From: Oryzias latipes
Taxonomy: Eukaryota > Chordata > Actinopteri > Beloniformes > Adrianichthyidae
Direction of reading: 5' to 3'
NCBI RefSeq assembly: GCF_002234675.1
Contig: NC_019866.2
Location: 10,135,261-10,199,260, forward strand
Length of the DNA: 64,000 nucleotides
The translations under genes and the position numbers were made by a program. The number at the start of each line of letters is the position of its first letter. The first letter of the stretch is position 1. The notes under the pieces are model-generated. The model saw only the letters and a list, made by a program, of their open reading frames with translations, ran no database searches and had not been told where the DNA came from. Of the stretch, positions 53,150 through 64,000 are shown one piece after another.

Positions 53150-53792
53150 ACTCAAGACTTGTAGCTTTCAGAATGGCAGGATTTAAACAACACAAAACAT
53201 TTTAGTTCAATTGTGGTATTGGGGTCAAAGCATAACTAATTAGATGTCTTGTCATAATTTGTATCTTAGTGTACATCCGCTTTATCTTTTTTGCGCTTAC
53301 TTGGTGTTTAATGCTGAAGCTTAAAGATAATGTAGGAATTTTTCTTGGTGAATTCACTCATCTATATCAAAATTCCATCACCTGCGCGTGCTTTTAATCA
53401 ACAACATTTCTGTATCAGTTGTTTTGACTATGAAACATAAAGGGACATGTGGGTATTTCTCTCCAGAAAGCTTTTAATATCCAAACTTTGTTTGCAAAAT
53501 TATGAGGAGGACTGAAATCCTGCTTAAACTGCAAAAAAGACTTCTTGTTTTTGCACTAAACAAAGGCTCCTGATTGAAAACCCTGTCTGCAGGTGCATGT
53601 CCTGGCATCTCAATAAGAAGGTATTTTCTTTATGCACAATACTCTGATTTGTAGTTATTTTTAAAGGTAAGAGTGTATGCTTCTAACTGAATGTGTTATA
53701 TTTGCATACATTTTATTTTTTTCCCCCCTAATTATTTATATTTTTAAATCTGAAATGTACCTTATTGATGTGAAATAGTTTTTCTGGTGTCA

Positions 53793-53798
53793 AATAAA
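53793..53798 (+). other. Candidate poly(A) signal of fam104a
   Basis: AATAAA followed by T/G-rich sequence (ttgtacgcacagcttgtttt), a typical cleavage region. Confidence 0.5.
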
Positions 53799-53984
53799 AT
53801 TGAATTTGTACGCACAGCTTGTTTTCCTTTTATTGTCTGCTAACATAATTCTGCTCATTTGTCTGGTGCAGAGTTGTTTATGTAAACAATGTGTGTTGTT
53901 TGTTCACTTTGCTCACTCCCTATTACCCCCACAGCATTTTTAACATGGATGTGACCCCTGTCAAAAGGAGGAGTGGTGAAAGGT

Positions 53985-54190
53985 TTCTTTAATTAGCGCG
54001 CCGCACGTCCTTGTCACCGGCATAGTAACGGATTACATGCATTAATGCACTGTGCGTAACCACGGTAACCTCGCTGGCCCTCCAGGTCCTCATTACCGGC
54101 CTGCTGCAATTCCTGCACTCCACCTTTACGAAATTACAGAGGACAAATAAAGCTCTGATAACTCAGGATTAAGGGCTTCTTAACATTATC
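53985..54190. promoter_or_regulatory. Candidate conserved noncoding element
   Basis: A block of mixed composition in an AT-rich setting, with homeodomain-type cores (aattagcgcg, cattaatgca), a tccaggtcctcattac stretch and acaaataaagctctgat. It has no open frame or repeat hallmark. Conservation is a guess from sequence character only. Confidence 0.3.
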
Positions 54191-56389
54191 GCAACAAAAC
54201 TCTTGTTTTATTTTCATTGCATTAAGTGAAACATTATGTCACGTAAATGGCTTATTTGCAAGCTGGATGTTGGCCTTTAGTATTAGCATTATTTTGGGAA
54301 GGTCTGTTAAAAAAATAAAGAAGTATAGTACCTGAGCTGCGAATGTTTAATGCATCTTAAGATTTACTTAGATAAGTAGTTCAATTTCATGTGTAAATAA
54401 ATGAAACCTTTTTTCTTAAATAAAAGATTTTAATTTAAATAGCCTTTTTTTTGAAAAAAAGGATTGAGAAAAAGAAAAAAGACTGGAAAATAATGTGAAG
54501 ACGTTTCCTAAACAGGCCCATAGAGGGCAGCAAACACAAACCCTTCCACTTCCTTTAAAAGTCATAAATGCTGAAGAAATCTGCTCCAGAATCGAGACGC
54601 CTTGAAGGGGATATTTATCTTTGATCTGTTTACAAAAACAAATCTACTTCCATACTGTGCCTTCTTGTGCAGCGCGTAGATATGAGGCTCTGTGGTGATG
54701 AATGGTTCATATCAGTCGACTGGAGAGGCCTCAGAGAGTTAAATTAGCTGTCCTTGTTCCTGGATCCATGTATGCACATAAATTGTTATTTTTTTAGATT
54801 TCTCTGTTTTTGTTCAACCAATGCTTGCAGGGTCGTATCATTTAATGTCCAGTTCATCTTTAGTTGTAAATATAAAATATCTGTTGTTGTTTTTTACCCA
54901 ATGATGTTTGAAAAAAAGGTGATTATGAGATTCACTTTAAAGGATGCCGGTCATTTCCATCTCTCTTTGCCACACAGCTGTTGTTTGGCCTGAAATGTTG
55001 ATTTTTGGTTGGCATCAATTTTTTTGTGTAGTCCTGCCAGGCAACACAAACATCTGCTTTGCCTACCCCATATCAAACAACAAAACCCGCCTGCTCTGCT
55101 TCCCTCATGGTCATCCTGAGAGTTAATGACCCACAAAGCACATTAGCTGGGTCCTAATGCTTCAGCCTCGTCTGAAATGGAAATCTTAATTGCAGTTTTT
55201 TCTTCTTTTTTTTTTTTCATTCTATATGAAGTATTTAGAAGGGATTTGATAGGTGTGCTGAAGATGAAAGTAAACGTGGACGAGACATCTATCAGGAGCC
55301 ACGGAGCATTCATTGATTTGCTGCCTCTACATCCCAGGATTTTAAACCCTTTTTTTCAGCTTGATGCTGCTATGATTTCCACTAACCACGTTACATAGGT
55401 CTGTGGTGCCACAATCAGTTTTTTAAACTATTTTTTAGCTCAGAAACGGGCCTCAACGGCTGATTACAATTTCAAAAAGTCCAATGTTAATTTTTTTGAA
55501 CTCTTAAAAGTTTAGAAGTTTTATGTCATAAATAAAAATGTCCATCAAAAAGATCAATTAAACAAAAAACCTAAAAAAAACTTTAATGCATGGGATAGTA
55601 CTCAAATTAAATGACCTTTTAAATAAAAAAATAAAAGCTGAGACGTCTCCAAAGATTCATACAGGTCATATTCAGGATTTTGTTCTTCAGGGCATCTGGA
55701 CTTTAAAGCTTGATCTAGAAGTCATCCATCGGAAAACTGAAGAAGTCTAGTTGAACAGAAACCTTTGGAAACCTGTAAAACCGACCTGCATCTCTTTCTC
55801 CCTTCCAGCTGCTGTAATCTGAAGAATGCTCCTTTCCTAGACAGTTGGGCTTTAAACACATTGATTCCATGCGTCTGAGAAACAGTCACTCTATAGACAC
55901 GTCCAGCATTTTATTGCCCTTTTTACAGGAAAGCCCTTTTGTCAGTGTTTCCAGTTCTACTTTACGACTTGTCTATTCAACTTGGCACAATGGACTCACA
56001 GTAAAAGGCAAGTTTGGTGTTACAGAGAACAGCAACAGATGAGTGGGCTGCGTTTAGCAGACGTCTTTAGGGTTGACAGGGTAGAACGCGCTCAACGCCG
56101 CATGGACCCCTGTTTTCTAAATGACCCCCCCCCCCCCCCCATTAACTTTAATGGGAATGGGCTGAATTAAGGCCAGCGCTGTTAGCTCACAGAAGACGGG
56201 CTACACGGCTCATGCGGCCTGGTGTTGTCTCCACACAGCTGACCCGCCATGCAAGCATGTTTGATCACCGTAGGTCTGACGTGGCGCCGATCATACCCAC
56301 CAAGGTCCAACCGGTTGTATTCGGACTATAACTGTCAAGTAGAGATATGCTCTCACTTAAAAAGTGGCCTGTAATCTGCCCCTCTCCCT

Positions 56390-56760
56390 GTATTATCCTA
56401 ATTGAACCCATGGGCGGCCAACACCATCAGTAGCTGAGCTCATCTGCAAATTAATAAAACATGGGCCCTCACCGACTCTGCGTCTGTGATGCAGCTCCAA
56501 GCTACTTAGGCACACTAAAGGAAAGGGAGTTTGTGATTGTTATTTGCAGAAGAAATTGAGGCACAATAAAACATCCTCATTTCAGCAATGATGAGTTCTT
56601 ATGGCTCCCTGTCCTGTGTGTTCTCCCAGCGAGCCCCTCTCAAGCCCTTTTTCCTTTCTTGTCATAATGGAAATGCTTATTAAAACCATCAAACACCCAT
56701 TTAGCCAGTAATGCTTTTGCAGTTTGTCCTAATGGGCTGAAGGGAGATCGGCCGCTAGAA
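56390..56760. promoter_or_regulatory. Candidate conserved noncoding element cluster
   Basis: Contains densely packed motif-like sequences such as gcaaattaataaaacatggg, aagggagtttgtgattgtta, tgcttattaaaaccatcaaa and agccagtaatgcttttgcag. There is no reading frame or repeat structure. The texture is that of developmental enhancers, but conservation cannot be shown from one sequence. Confidence 0.3.
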
Positions 56761-59700
56761 TCAACAGGTGATCGTAAACGTGGGTTTTTCTGCTGGCTAA
56801 TGTAAGACTGTCATGCCTGAGTCGCGCTGGCACCATCAACAAGTGCTCCGTCAGCACAAACACAGGGGGGGGACTTTTGACTTTGTGTTTATTTTGACTA
56901 CCTGGAGTGATCCCAGCCTGAGACGACACGAGGTGGTCATCATAAAAAGACCTGCTTCTTAATAACAACACATCCCACCGGACACTAAAACAGCAGCTCA
57001 GGCTTATTAAAGGCATCTATCACATTTGTTGGGCGAGCAGTCGTTGAGTGACTGTTCCCCCTCCTCCCTTCGGTGCCAATGATCACTCCGGCGTTGAACT
57101 TGAAACCAAGGCTGAAGCAACCAAACTTTCCTTTCCGTGCTCGGTGTGGGTTCTAACTCCCACCAAATCTTATTTTCCACAGTTCTTAGTTTTTTATTTT
57201 CACTCACAAAACACATTCAAAGCCTGTGACCTCCCACTGCTCCCCCTAAAGGAAGGCCGAGTCCAAAGTGGAAGGGGAAGGTCGGTCTCTTCTAATATCG
57301 ACACAACATGCCTGGCCCTGAGTGCACCTCAGAATTTTGGGTCTATTCACTGACTTATTTTACAGCACAGGCAGTGTACACTGATGGAAAAAAAAAAAAA
57401 AAGAACACACCTCACGGACCTAAAGAAAAGCTCTCTAAAAGTTGGAGGGCTAAGACTTGATGAGCCATCAAGATTGACTGTGAACAAACATGGAGAGAAA
57501 AGGCTGACATCACAAAGCCCAGGCATATGGAGTCATTGATATATGAACGGAATACAATAATAAACGTGGTCTCCAAAGCAAGCAGTGACTAATCCTTGGA
57601 TAGAGCATTGTCGGAGCATGCCAAACTGTTGAAACACTTTGATGCCACTGTGACTGACGGTACGCACTTGTCTGTGCTGGACCACTCACAAAGAGGAAGT
57701 GTTAAAATATGAGGAATAATCGAAACAGAAGTTTGTCTGAGTTGCAGTGAACACAAATATGATTGTGGATGTGTTCCCTAAAAAAAACTCAGAGCTCGTG
57801 CTGTTATGACATAAGCTTCAAATAAAGACACTTCTGGATGTGATTGTTCATTGGAATGAAATAAAAACCTGTTGAGTTTCATTCAAAAATGTTATGTTTA
57901 ATCAAAAACGTTATATTTTTTAAATATAAATATAAAGAAACTACTACCAAAAGGAAATTGTAAAAATGAAATATTAAAAAACGTAAACAACTATATTAAA
58001 ACTATTAATGTTTTTTTTCTATTTTTCTTTTAATATTTGGTGACTAAAGGAATTTGGACTCAGGAGAGAGGAGGCTAATAATGACCCCGATTTGAGTTCA
58101 ACTTCATGTTCTCACATTTCGGAAACCTGCCTGCTGCCATAATTCAATGCATTTACATTCTCATATTTCAACACCTTTGTCTTAAATGTCAAACTGTGTA
58201 TTTTCTTATCAAGGAGTTGTGGTTCCAAAACATAACACAAGCTTTTTAAGTGCTTAAACAACAATTATTATAAAATCTGACATATTTTTCTTTTGAGAGT
58301 CCAAGTATTAAATAGTCCTGCCTCTTTTTAAGTAAACCTTTAATAGATAAAATCAGGAAAAAACAGCACCACACTAATCGATGAGAGCTGCTAATCTAAT
58401 TAATGAAAAAAGCTCAGTTTTTCAACCTTGATATGTTAGTACTAAAATTTGGCTTTCATGTAATTAAATTTTTTTGCCCACATGTAAAATCATGTAAAAT
58501 TACAGCTGTTTTTCTTCTTTATTACATAGCCACTATATCAAATCTAAAACAATAATATTGGTCCAAACTTCGCAAGAGTTGACAAAGTAGTTTTTAAAAT
58601 CCTCCCCACAGCTGTCTCCTCTAATAGTTTATGATTTTGAGAAAGGCCATTCCTCACAAAGATCACTCTTACTCTTGATCACTTTGAAATCATTTTTACT
58701 GCTGATCCTTAAGTTTAACTTTTACTCACAAAAGGTCATGTTCACAGTAAACACTTTTCTTTGCTTTCCCAAAGTAAAACTGGGGCAGAAGAGCAAAAAT
58801 CTGTCTGTTTCAACACGTGAGGTCTTCTCAACACGTTGTCAAGCATTGGCTGCCTTCGTGATTTACCGCTCCTTTCTTCAGAGGAGACATAAGTTAGTGG
58901 CTGTGTTCTCTGACAGGGTGCAATGTTGACTTTTAATCCTGGAGTTGGGTCAAACCTGGTGTTTGTTGGAATTTAACTAACATTTTCTAAAGAGAAGTCA
59001 CTCACTGTCATTGTTGCTAACCATAAAAAGTGGAGCCTAAAGGATATTAAGTGGGGGATTTATGGCCCCTATATATTTGAGTGGAGGGCTGCTAAACCTT
59101 GTGAAGTCTCTTGGCGCTGTGAGGTTTTGCTTTCTTCGTCTCACTCTGTTGGGTTTTTTTCCCCGTTGCTTTGGAGTGCCTACATTTTCACTTCCTTTAT
59201 TTTCATTGGCCTTTAAAGAGCACAGTGCTCTGTTAAATGTACTCATTCAATAGTGAACTTTTCAACACAGACGTACACACGCATTAGAACGCAGGCGCAG
59301 GAACCCACACACAAAGGCGGAACAGCCGTGAACGTAGACCCTGATTCTCCTGCTCAATGCCACACAACACTGGAGCCCAGCAAGTTTCATACGTGAACCA
59401 AGTCTGAAAGCATTTCTCGTCATTGTCAGAGGGGCATTAATTGATTGGCTTGGTTTCTATTCCATTTGTGAAGTGGATTCAGACATGGCTTTAGGGAGGA
59501 TGGTGAAGTCTTTTCAGATCCATTCTCTCTGCCTGGTGGAGCAGAGCACAGCGGTGGTGAAATAGCTTTTTCCGTCGGTATCGGTGGAAATCTTGCTCGT
59601 ACTTTTTTAATCTACCAAATCCTGCGGTCACGTCCTACTTTTACAGCTGTTTCAACAAGTTTCACATTTGTTTTAGTCTTTCATTGATTGCTCCAAACTC

Positions 59701-59799
59701 CCCTCAAACATTGGGATTTTATCAGACACAGAACAAAAAAAGGAAATTCATTAATGCTTCGTTCCTGTTTATTCGTTAGGTGAGAATAATTGTTTTTTG

Positions 59800-60240
59800 T
59801 CCAGATACCCAACCGGAGCAAAAACATGTGTCGGGCTATGTTTACAACGCCTTCGGCAACACACGCTCAAGCAACCACCTCCAATGGAAAGTCTATGTAA
59901 ACATGCGTACATACATGTTTTGGGTTTCCACGTTCTTAACTTTTGCGTTCACGTGTAGCTACGCCCCCTTTTTTAGACTTTTATCGGGGCTCAAAATGTG
60001 TGTGTGCATTTGAAGGCGCGTTGCAAGTTGACCAGGTTGAACTTTAACGAATCATGGTCTCTGATTTAGCATTGATGAATTGATGTGCCAATCGTTGAAA
60101 AATTGATCATAGAGGAGAAATTCCTAATTCATAATTGTGCCCTTCCGGAATTATTTGACAGCAAGTCTTACATATATCAGAATAGTTGTAAAAGAAAAAG
60201 CTTGGAACACGATTCAGGAGATTTGCACTGCGCCAAACAG
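59800..60240 (+). mobile_element. PIF/Harbinger-like remnant with MADF fragment, second copy
   Basis: At 60106-60205 the plus strand reads IEEKFLIHNCALPELFDSK, then SYIYQNSCKRKSLE. It fits a MADF domain (EEKLI, PELYD, then KK..W spacing). About 250 bp upstream resemble the remnant at 36852-37185 in the same orientation. No transposase was seen. Confidence 0.5.
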
Positions 60241-63200
60241 ACTTCTGTGCTAACGGGGTCCATAAAATTATTCTGCTTGTTTAGAACTGCAGACCTGTTG
60301 AGACTTTTTTTTTGTTTTGTTTGTTTAAGGGTTGTATTTGTGCCACAACACACTTCCACTCACAAGTTGTGAATTTCACTCTGTGATAAATTCTCTTTAT
60401 TCAGTTTAAAAAAAAGAGTGAACACTCAAACGTGACCTTCATCCCATAGAAACATCCAAATCTAATTTCACCTTTTGGACTGACTAATTGTGGAGGTTTT
60501 CCCAAATTTGGGTAAGTGGGTAATTTCCTTCAATTAACAAAGAGCCGTATTATTCATCACTTCCATCTTTTTAAACTCGGTCCTTTGATCTGCCAGTGTG
60601 AAAAAAACTGTTCATGATTTATTTATTTTTATGTAGAAATCTGCAAAATAATAAAATAAACACATTTCAAGCACCTCTTTGTGGGTCTTTTTTTTTAATA
60701 AAAAGAAGAATAATACTGCTGTCATTGTAAACCTTATACTAATGCAGTGTGTGTAACTGTGGGATTCTGCTGATGAATAGAGGCAGTTGTACACTCTAGC
60801 TACAGTTTATGTTCTGCTTTTTAATGGATTCAACTGTGACAAGATCCTGAAAGTTTACGTACACACTTGAAACTATGTTCCACTAATTAAACACTTAGCT
60901 GTTTTTCCTCCTATACAACTGCCAGCATGCACATCAAGTGTGTGTTTGTGTGTGTGTTTGTGGATCTTTTATAATTTTGATGTGGGGCAACTCTAAAGGG
61001 TGTGTTCCGATCAAATCTTCAAATAGTGACATAAACTCCTCAGCTTTTAGTGCATCCTTCTGTGCAAATAGAGAAACAGCTCACGCAGATGGTTTTAAAG
61101 CTACATCTGGCACAGCTGGAGTTGTGAGCACATCTGTTCCATTCTAAGTGGAAACAGAGTGGGTTGTTTCTGTTTTATTTGAACCCTCTTTTACATATTT
61201 TGACTTTTCAATCCACTTCTAGACCGTTGAAACTGAGCAGTCATTCTGGCCTTTTGACGGAGACATTATATTTACCCAAACTTTGAAAATACCCCCCCCC
61301 CCCTTTTTTTTTTACAGCTTTACCTATAATCTGCTTTTATGAGCAACTTTATGTGTCATCTCTTATTGACAATCTTTTTAGATAAGTGAGTTATCAGTAA
61401 GATAATTTTAAAAAAGCAAACATCAAAAGTTAAGATCAAGAATCTCAACTTCTGTTACAGCTAAAGATGGATGGCCTGCCTCTTAATTATGTGATTTCTC
61501 TTTTAAATTCTTCTTTTTGTGGAGATTCATGAGATCTATTCCTCCTCTCCTCCATCACGTTTCTCCACATGCCGTTTTTTTACTTGCTCCCGTTTTACAA
61601 TCAGTCTGGTGTTCGTCTCGTCTTATGAACTCATTAGGGCGTCTCAAGCAATGGTGATGGATCATAATGGCTTAGATCATCTATATCAGGCTTGGGAGGT
61701 TGAGGCCTTCCAACATTTAAAGCATAGGTCAACTCAAGCCTCTCTGAGCTGTTTTTAACTCGCCAGGTTCTTTGTCTGGACCTGCCCCGCGTCCAAACCA
61801 AAACTGCTTTTGTGTGAAAACAGCTGCTTACTTAGCCTGCTAATGTTCTTTTCTTTAGGCTTTCAGCAAAGTAGGAAAATACTTTTGTGTGTTTAACCTT
61901 ATCCCGCAGTTTACTGTGTAAGACGTGAAGAGAAAAGCCAAATGTTAAAAGAGGGTTTATTTTTTTAGCCAATCAAAACAAAGGAAATGTGTTACAGTTA
62001 GTCAGTTTGCTGGAAGTCTTTAATTTTTATGGCAGGGCTTTTTAACAGCCATGAGTGGTGGAGCCGCTGGCCTTTAAAGCTGTAAGAGCCTTCTGTTTGT
62101 AATGCATGTCTGAGTATATGGTGGAGCTTAATGTTTGTCATTTGTGTGTTTGCCTTTTCATGGGTGACAGCGGAAATGGGGTGGTGGAAAAAAAGACAAA
62201 TGGGAGGGGGCTGCTAATAATAAATTTTGTTTTGACAGAAGTTGAATAATGCACGGTCAGAATGCAAACTCCGGTCACTCTAGTAGACTCGTATCAACCA
62301 ATTTATTGGCACAGTTATCGGTCGACGAAGCTTTTGCTCCAAAACCTGTCCATAATCTAACGGCCGTTGAAAGTCTGCCACCCCCCCCCCCCCTGGCTGA
62401 CAGGTTGTGCATTTGGATCTAATTGAGTCCATTTACATCCTGGACAAATGGAAAGCACATGGAGGCCTACCCACCTGGTTCTGATCAGCTACTGATTTGA
62501 GAGCCACACTCTTTCGGAGCGCGCCTCGTGCCAGCAGGAACACACTGCACAGAGCCGCCCGGGTGTGAAAGACGGGAACATGAAAGGAGGAGGGGACACC
62601 TTTGAGTTTTACCCCCAACTCTAATTACATCTGTTTATCCATTCCTGAACTATCTGTGTAAACTATAACTATTTAACCCGTAGAATTTTACCTCAAGGAG
62701 GAGCCCGGCATTACCCACCCATGCTCAAAGTTCAGCCAGATGTTATCTGATTTAAAACCTAAAGGAAGATCAATACTACCTTTGAACCAGATGTCAATCT
62801 GCAAAACCATTCTACAAAGAACAGGATAGTGAGTAATTTGCGATTTCCTGTGCTTGTACACCTTTTTTGGAAATGAAAGAATTTCTGGAAGATCTAATAA
62901 TCGTATTCTACTCTCAGACTCTAAAGGCTGTTAAAAACTTCAAAACATAGCTTTGTTTTTACTGGAATTTTCCATTCAAACCATGCGACTGACACTTGTG
63001 TTTATGTTTTCAGCTTACAGATGCTAGAATGGCAGAAGAATTAGTGTGAATTTTAACAAAATACTCAAAATAACCCACCAATAGGAGCATGTATGGGTAA
63101 TCATGTATCTCATGTTTAGCCTTCACCCCATGAAGTGAATGTGAACAAAACCAGCACAGACTGGGATCAACATTTCAAATGGTGTGAAGTCTGAAAGCTA

Positions 63201-63753
63201 ATTAGAAACACTTGTCTGTCAGTGTGGTTTGACAGTCAACACATGAGTTGTGAAGGCAACACGAGGAAACTGGCATCTGACAGAGCTCAGAAAAGGCAAA
63301 ACCCGTGTGGACCCAGACTGGATGTGTATCCACAGGAAGTGGTGGCGGGGTGTGTGACCAGGGCTGTGACTGCATCACCTGCAAAGTGTTTGTCAAAAGA
63401 GTTTTAATTTTCTAAAGAAAGTAATATTATTTATTTCTGTTGGAATATCAACACAGTTTTTTAAACAATAACTTTTCTTTTTTTTTTAACTCTTGTGAAT
63501 TTTATTAATTTTTATCCTGTGAGGCAACTGTCTCATTTTGTTTGTACAAAGACACAGCAAAATCTACCAAAATAATAATTGACTCTCTGATATTCCCATT
63601 TGTTCCACAAGGACTAAAAAAATAATCTTAAATGGCAAAAAGTTAGCATAAAACACCTTTCACTAGTAAAACCGTCAAATTCTCTGCTACAGCAAATCCT
63701 GAAGCTAAAAATGTATTTCTAAAAAAAGTTGTTTTTTAATGAAGATGCATCAC

Positions 63754-64000
63754 AGGCTGCATGGGCCAGTGGTTACCCCTATTGCTCCAAAGTGACAAGG
63801 CCCTGCTTTGAATCCTGGCTGGGTCCTTTCTGTGTGAGTTTGCGTGTTCTCCTCATATGTGTGTGGGTTTTCTCTTGGCATTCTGGCTTCCTCCCACATT
63901 CCCAAAACATGTTTCGTAGGCTAACTGTTGATTCCAAATGGTCCCTATGTGTGAATGTGAGGGTGGTTGTGAGGCATACCCTGCCTTCGCCCAACAGGAG
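63754..64000 (+). mobile_element. tRNA-derived SINE, older copy cut by the window edge
   Basis: It matches the SINE at 8812-9200 along its length, for example tttctgtgtgagtttgcgtg, gggttttctcttggcattct and ggcttcctcccacattccca. It has many more changes and a weak B box (ctttgaatcctggct). The 3' part lies outside the window. Confidence 0.7.

Larger units (their letters stand above)
51572..53815 (+). other. Probable long 3' UTR of fam104a
   Basis: About 2.2 kb without a coding signal follow the stop codon and end near a canonical AATAAA at 53793-53798. Its extent is inferred from the absence of earlier strong signals. A CTCF-like motif lies inside at 53136. Confidence 0.45.
53831..64000. other. 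Gene-free right part of the window
   Basis: About 10 kb with no supportable exon on either strand; open frames are short and unlike known proteins. It contains several complex, moderately GC-balanced blocks (about 53985-54190, 56390-56760, 59270-59480, 62030-62180), one Harbinger remnant and a partial SINE at the edge. Runs of C occur near 56127, 61293 and 62381. Confidence 0.5.

Noticed and set aside
62433-62618. Minus-strand open frame of 61 codons
   Set aside because: Short, no homology that I recognise, and no splice context.

Overview
The window is vertebrate nuclear DNA, most likely from a teleost fish. It is AT-rich with long intergenic stretches, GT-AG introns, tRNA- and 5S-derived SINEs and hAT- or Harbinger-like DNA transposon remnants. 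Its proteins are vertebrate families whose human orthologues mostly lie on 17q24-q25 (KCNJ2, KCNJ16, ZACN, OTOP2, USH1G, HID1, FAM104A). The synteny statements rest on recall, not on a search.

Layout, left to right. Positions 1-2230 hold the 5' end of kcnj2 (minus strand, running off the left edge) with its probable noncoding first exon and promoter. Positions 3105-4238 hold kcnj16-like (minus), a Kir channel coded in one exon. Positions 4.3-10.1 kb are intergenic and rich in repeats. Positions 10.16-12.76 kb hold a nine-exon Cys-loop ligand-gated channel of the ZACN/5-HT3 type (plus). Positions 14.99-16.95 kb hold tvp23 (minus, seven coding exons). Positions 17.86-20.41 kb hold the proton channel gene otop2 (minus, six coding exons). 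Positions 22.73-26.49 kb hold ush1g/Sans (plus, three exons). Positions 26.5-34.5 kb are gene-poor with nested transposons. Positions 34.51-35.93 kb hold amn (amnionless, minus), coded without introns. Positions 40.19-48.24 kb hold hid1 (minus, 19 coding exons, 800 aa). Positions 49.55-51.57 kb hold fam104a/vcf1 (plus, three coding exons) with a long 3' UTR to about 53.8 kb. Positions 53.8-64 kb show no gene that I can support. That part holds candidate conserved noncoding blocks, a Harbinger remnant and a SINE at the right edge.

These genes do not form a pathway. Kir2.1 and Kir5.1 are membrane potassium channels encoded side by side. Otop2 and Ush1g belong to families linked to the inner ear and epithelia. 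Tvp23 and Hid1 are Golgi/secretory factors. Amn is the membrane anchor of the cubilin endocytic receptor.

The points most worth a second look are: an extra G in otop2 exon 4 that breaks the frame; the intronless amn; two unusual pore residues in the Kir5.1-like channel; a pair of roughly 390-bp repeats in two hid1 introns; SINEs with different pol III heads that share one body; and five CTCF-like motifs at gene boundaries, some in convergent pairs. I found no CRISPR, prokaryotic or otherwise exotic system, and nothing that I recognise as retroviral.
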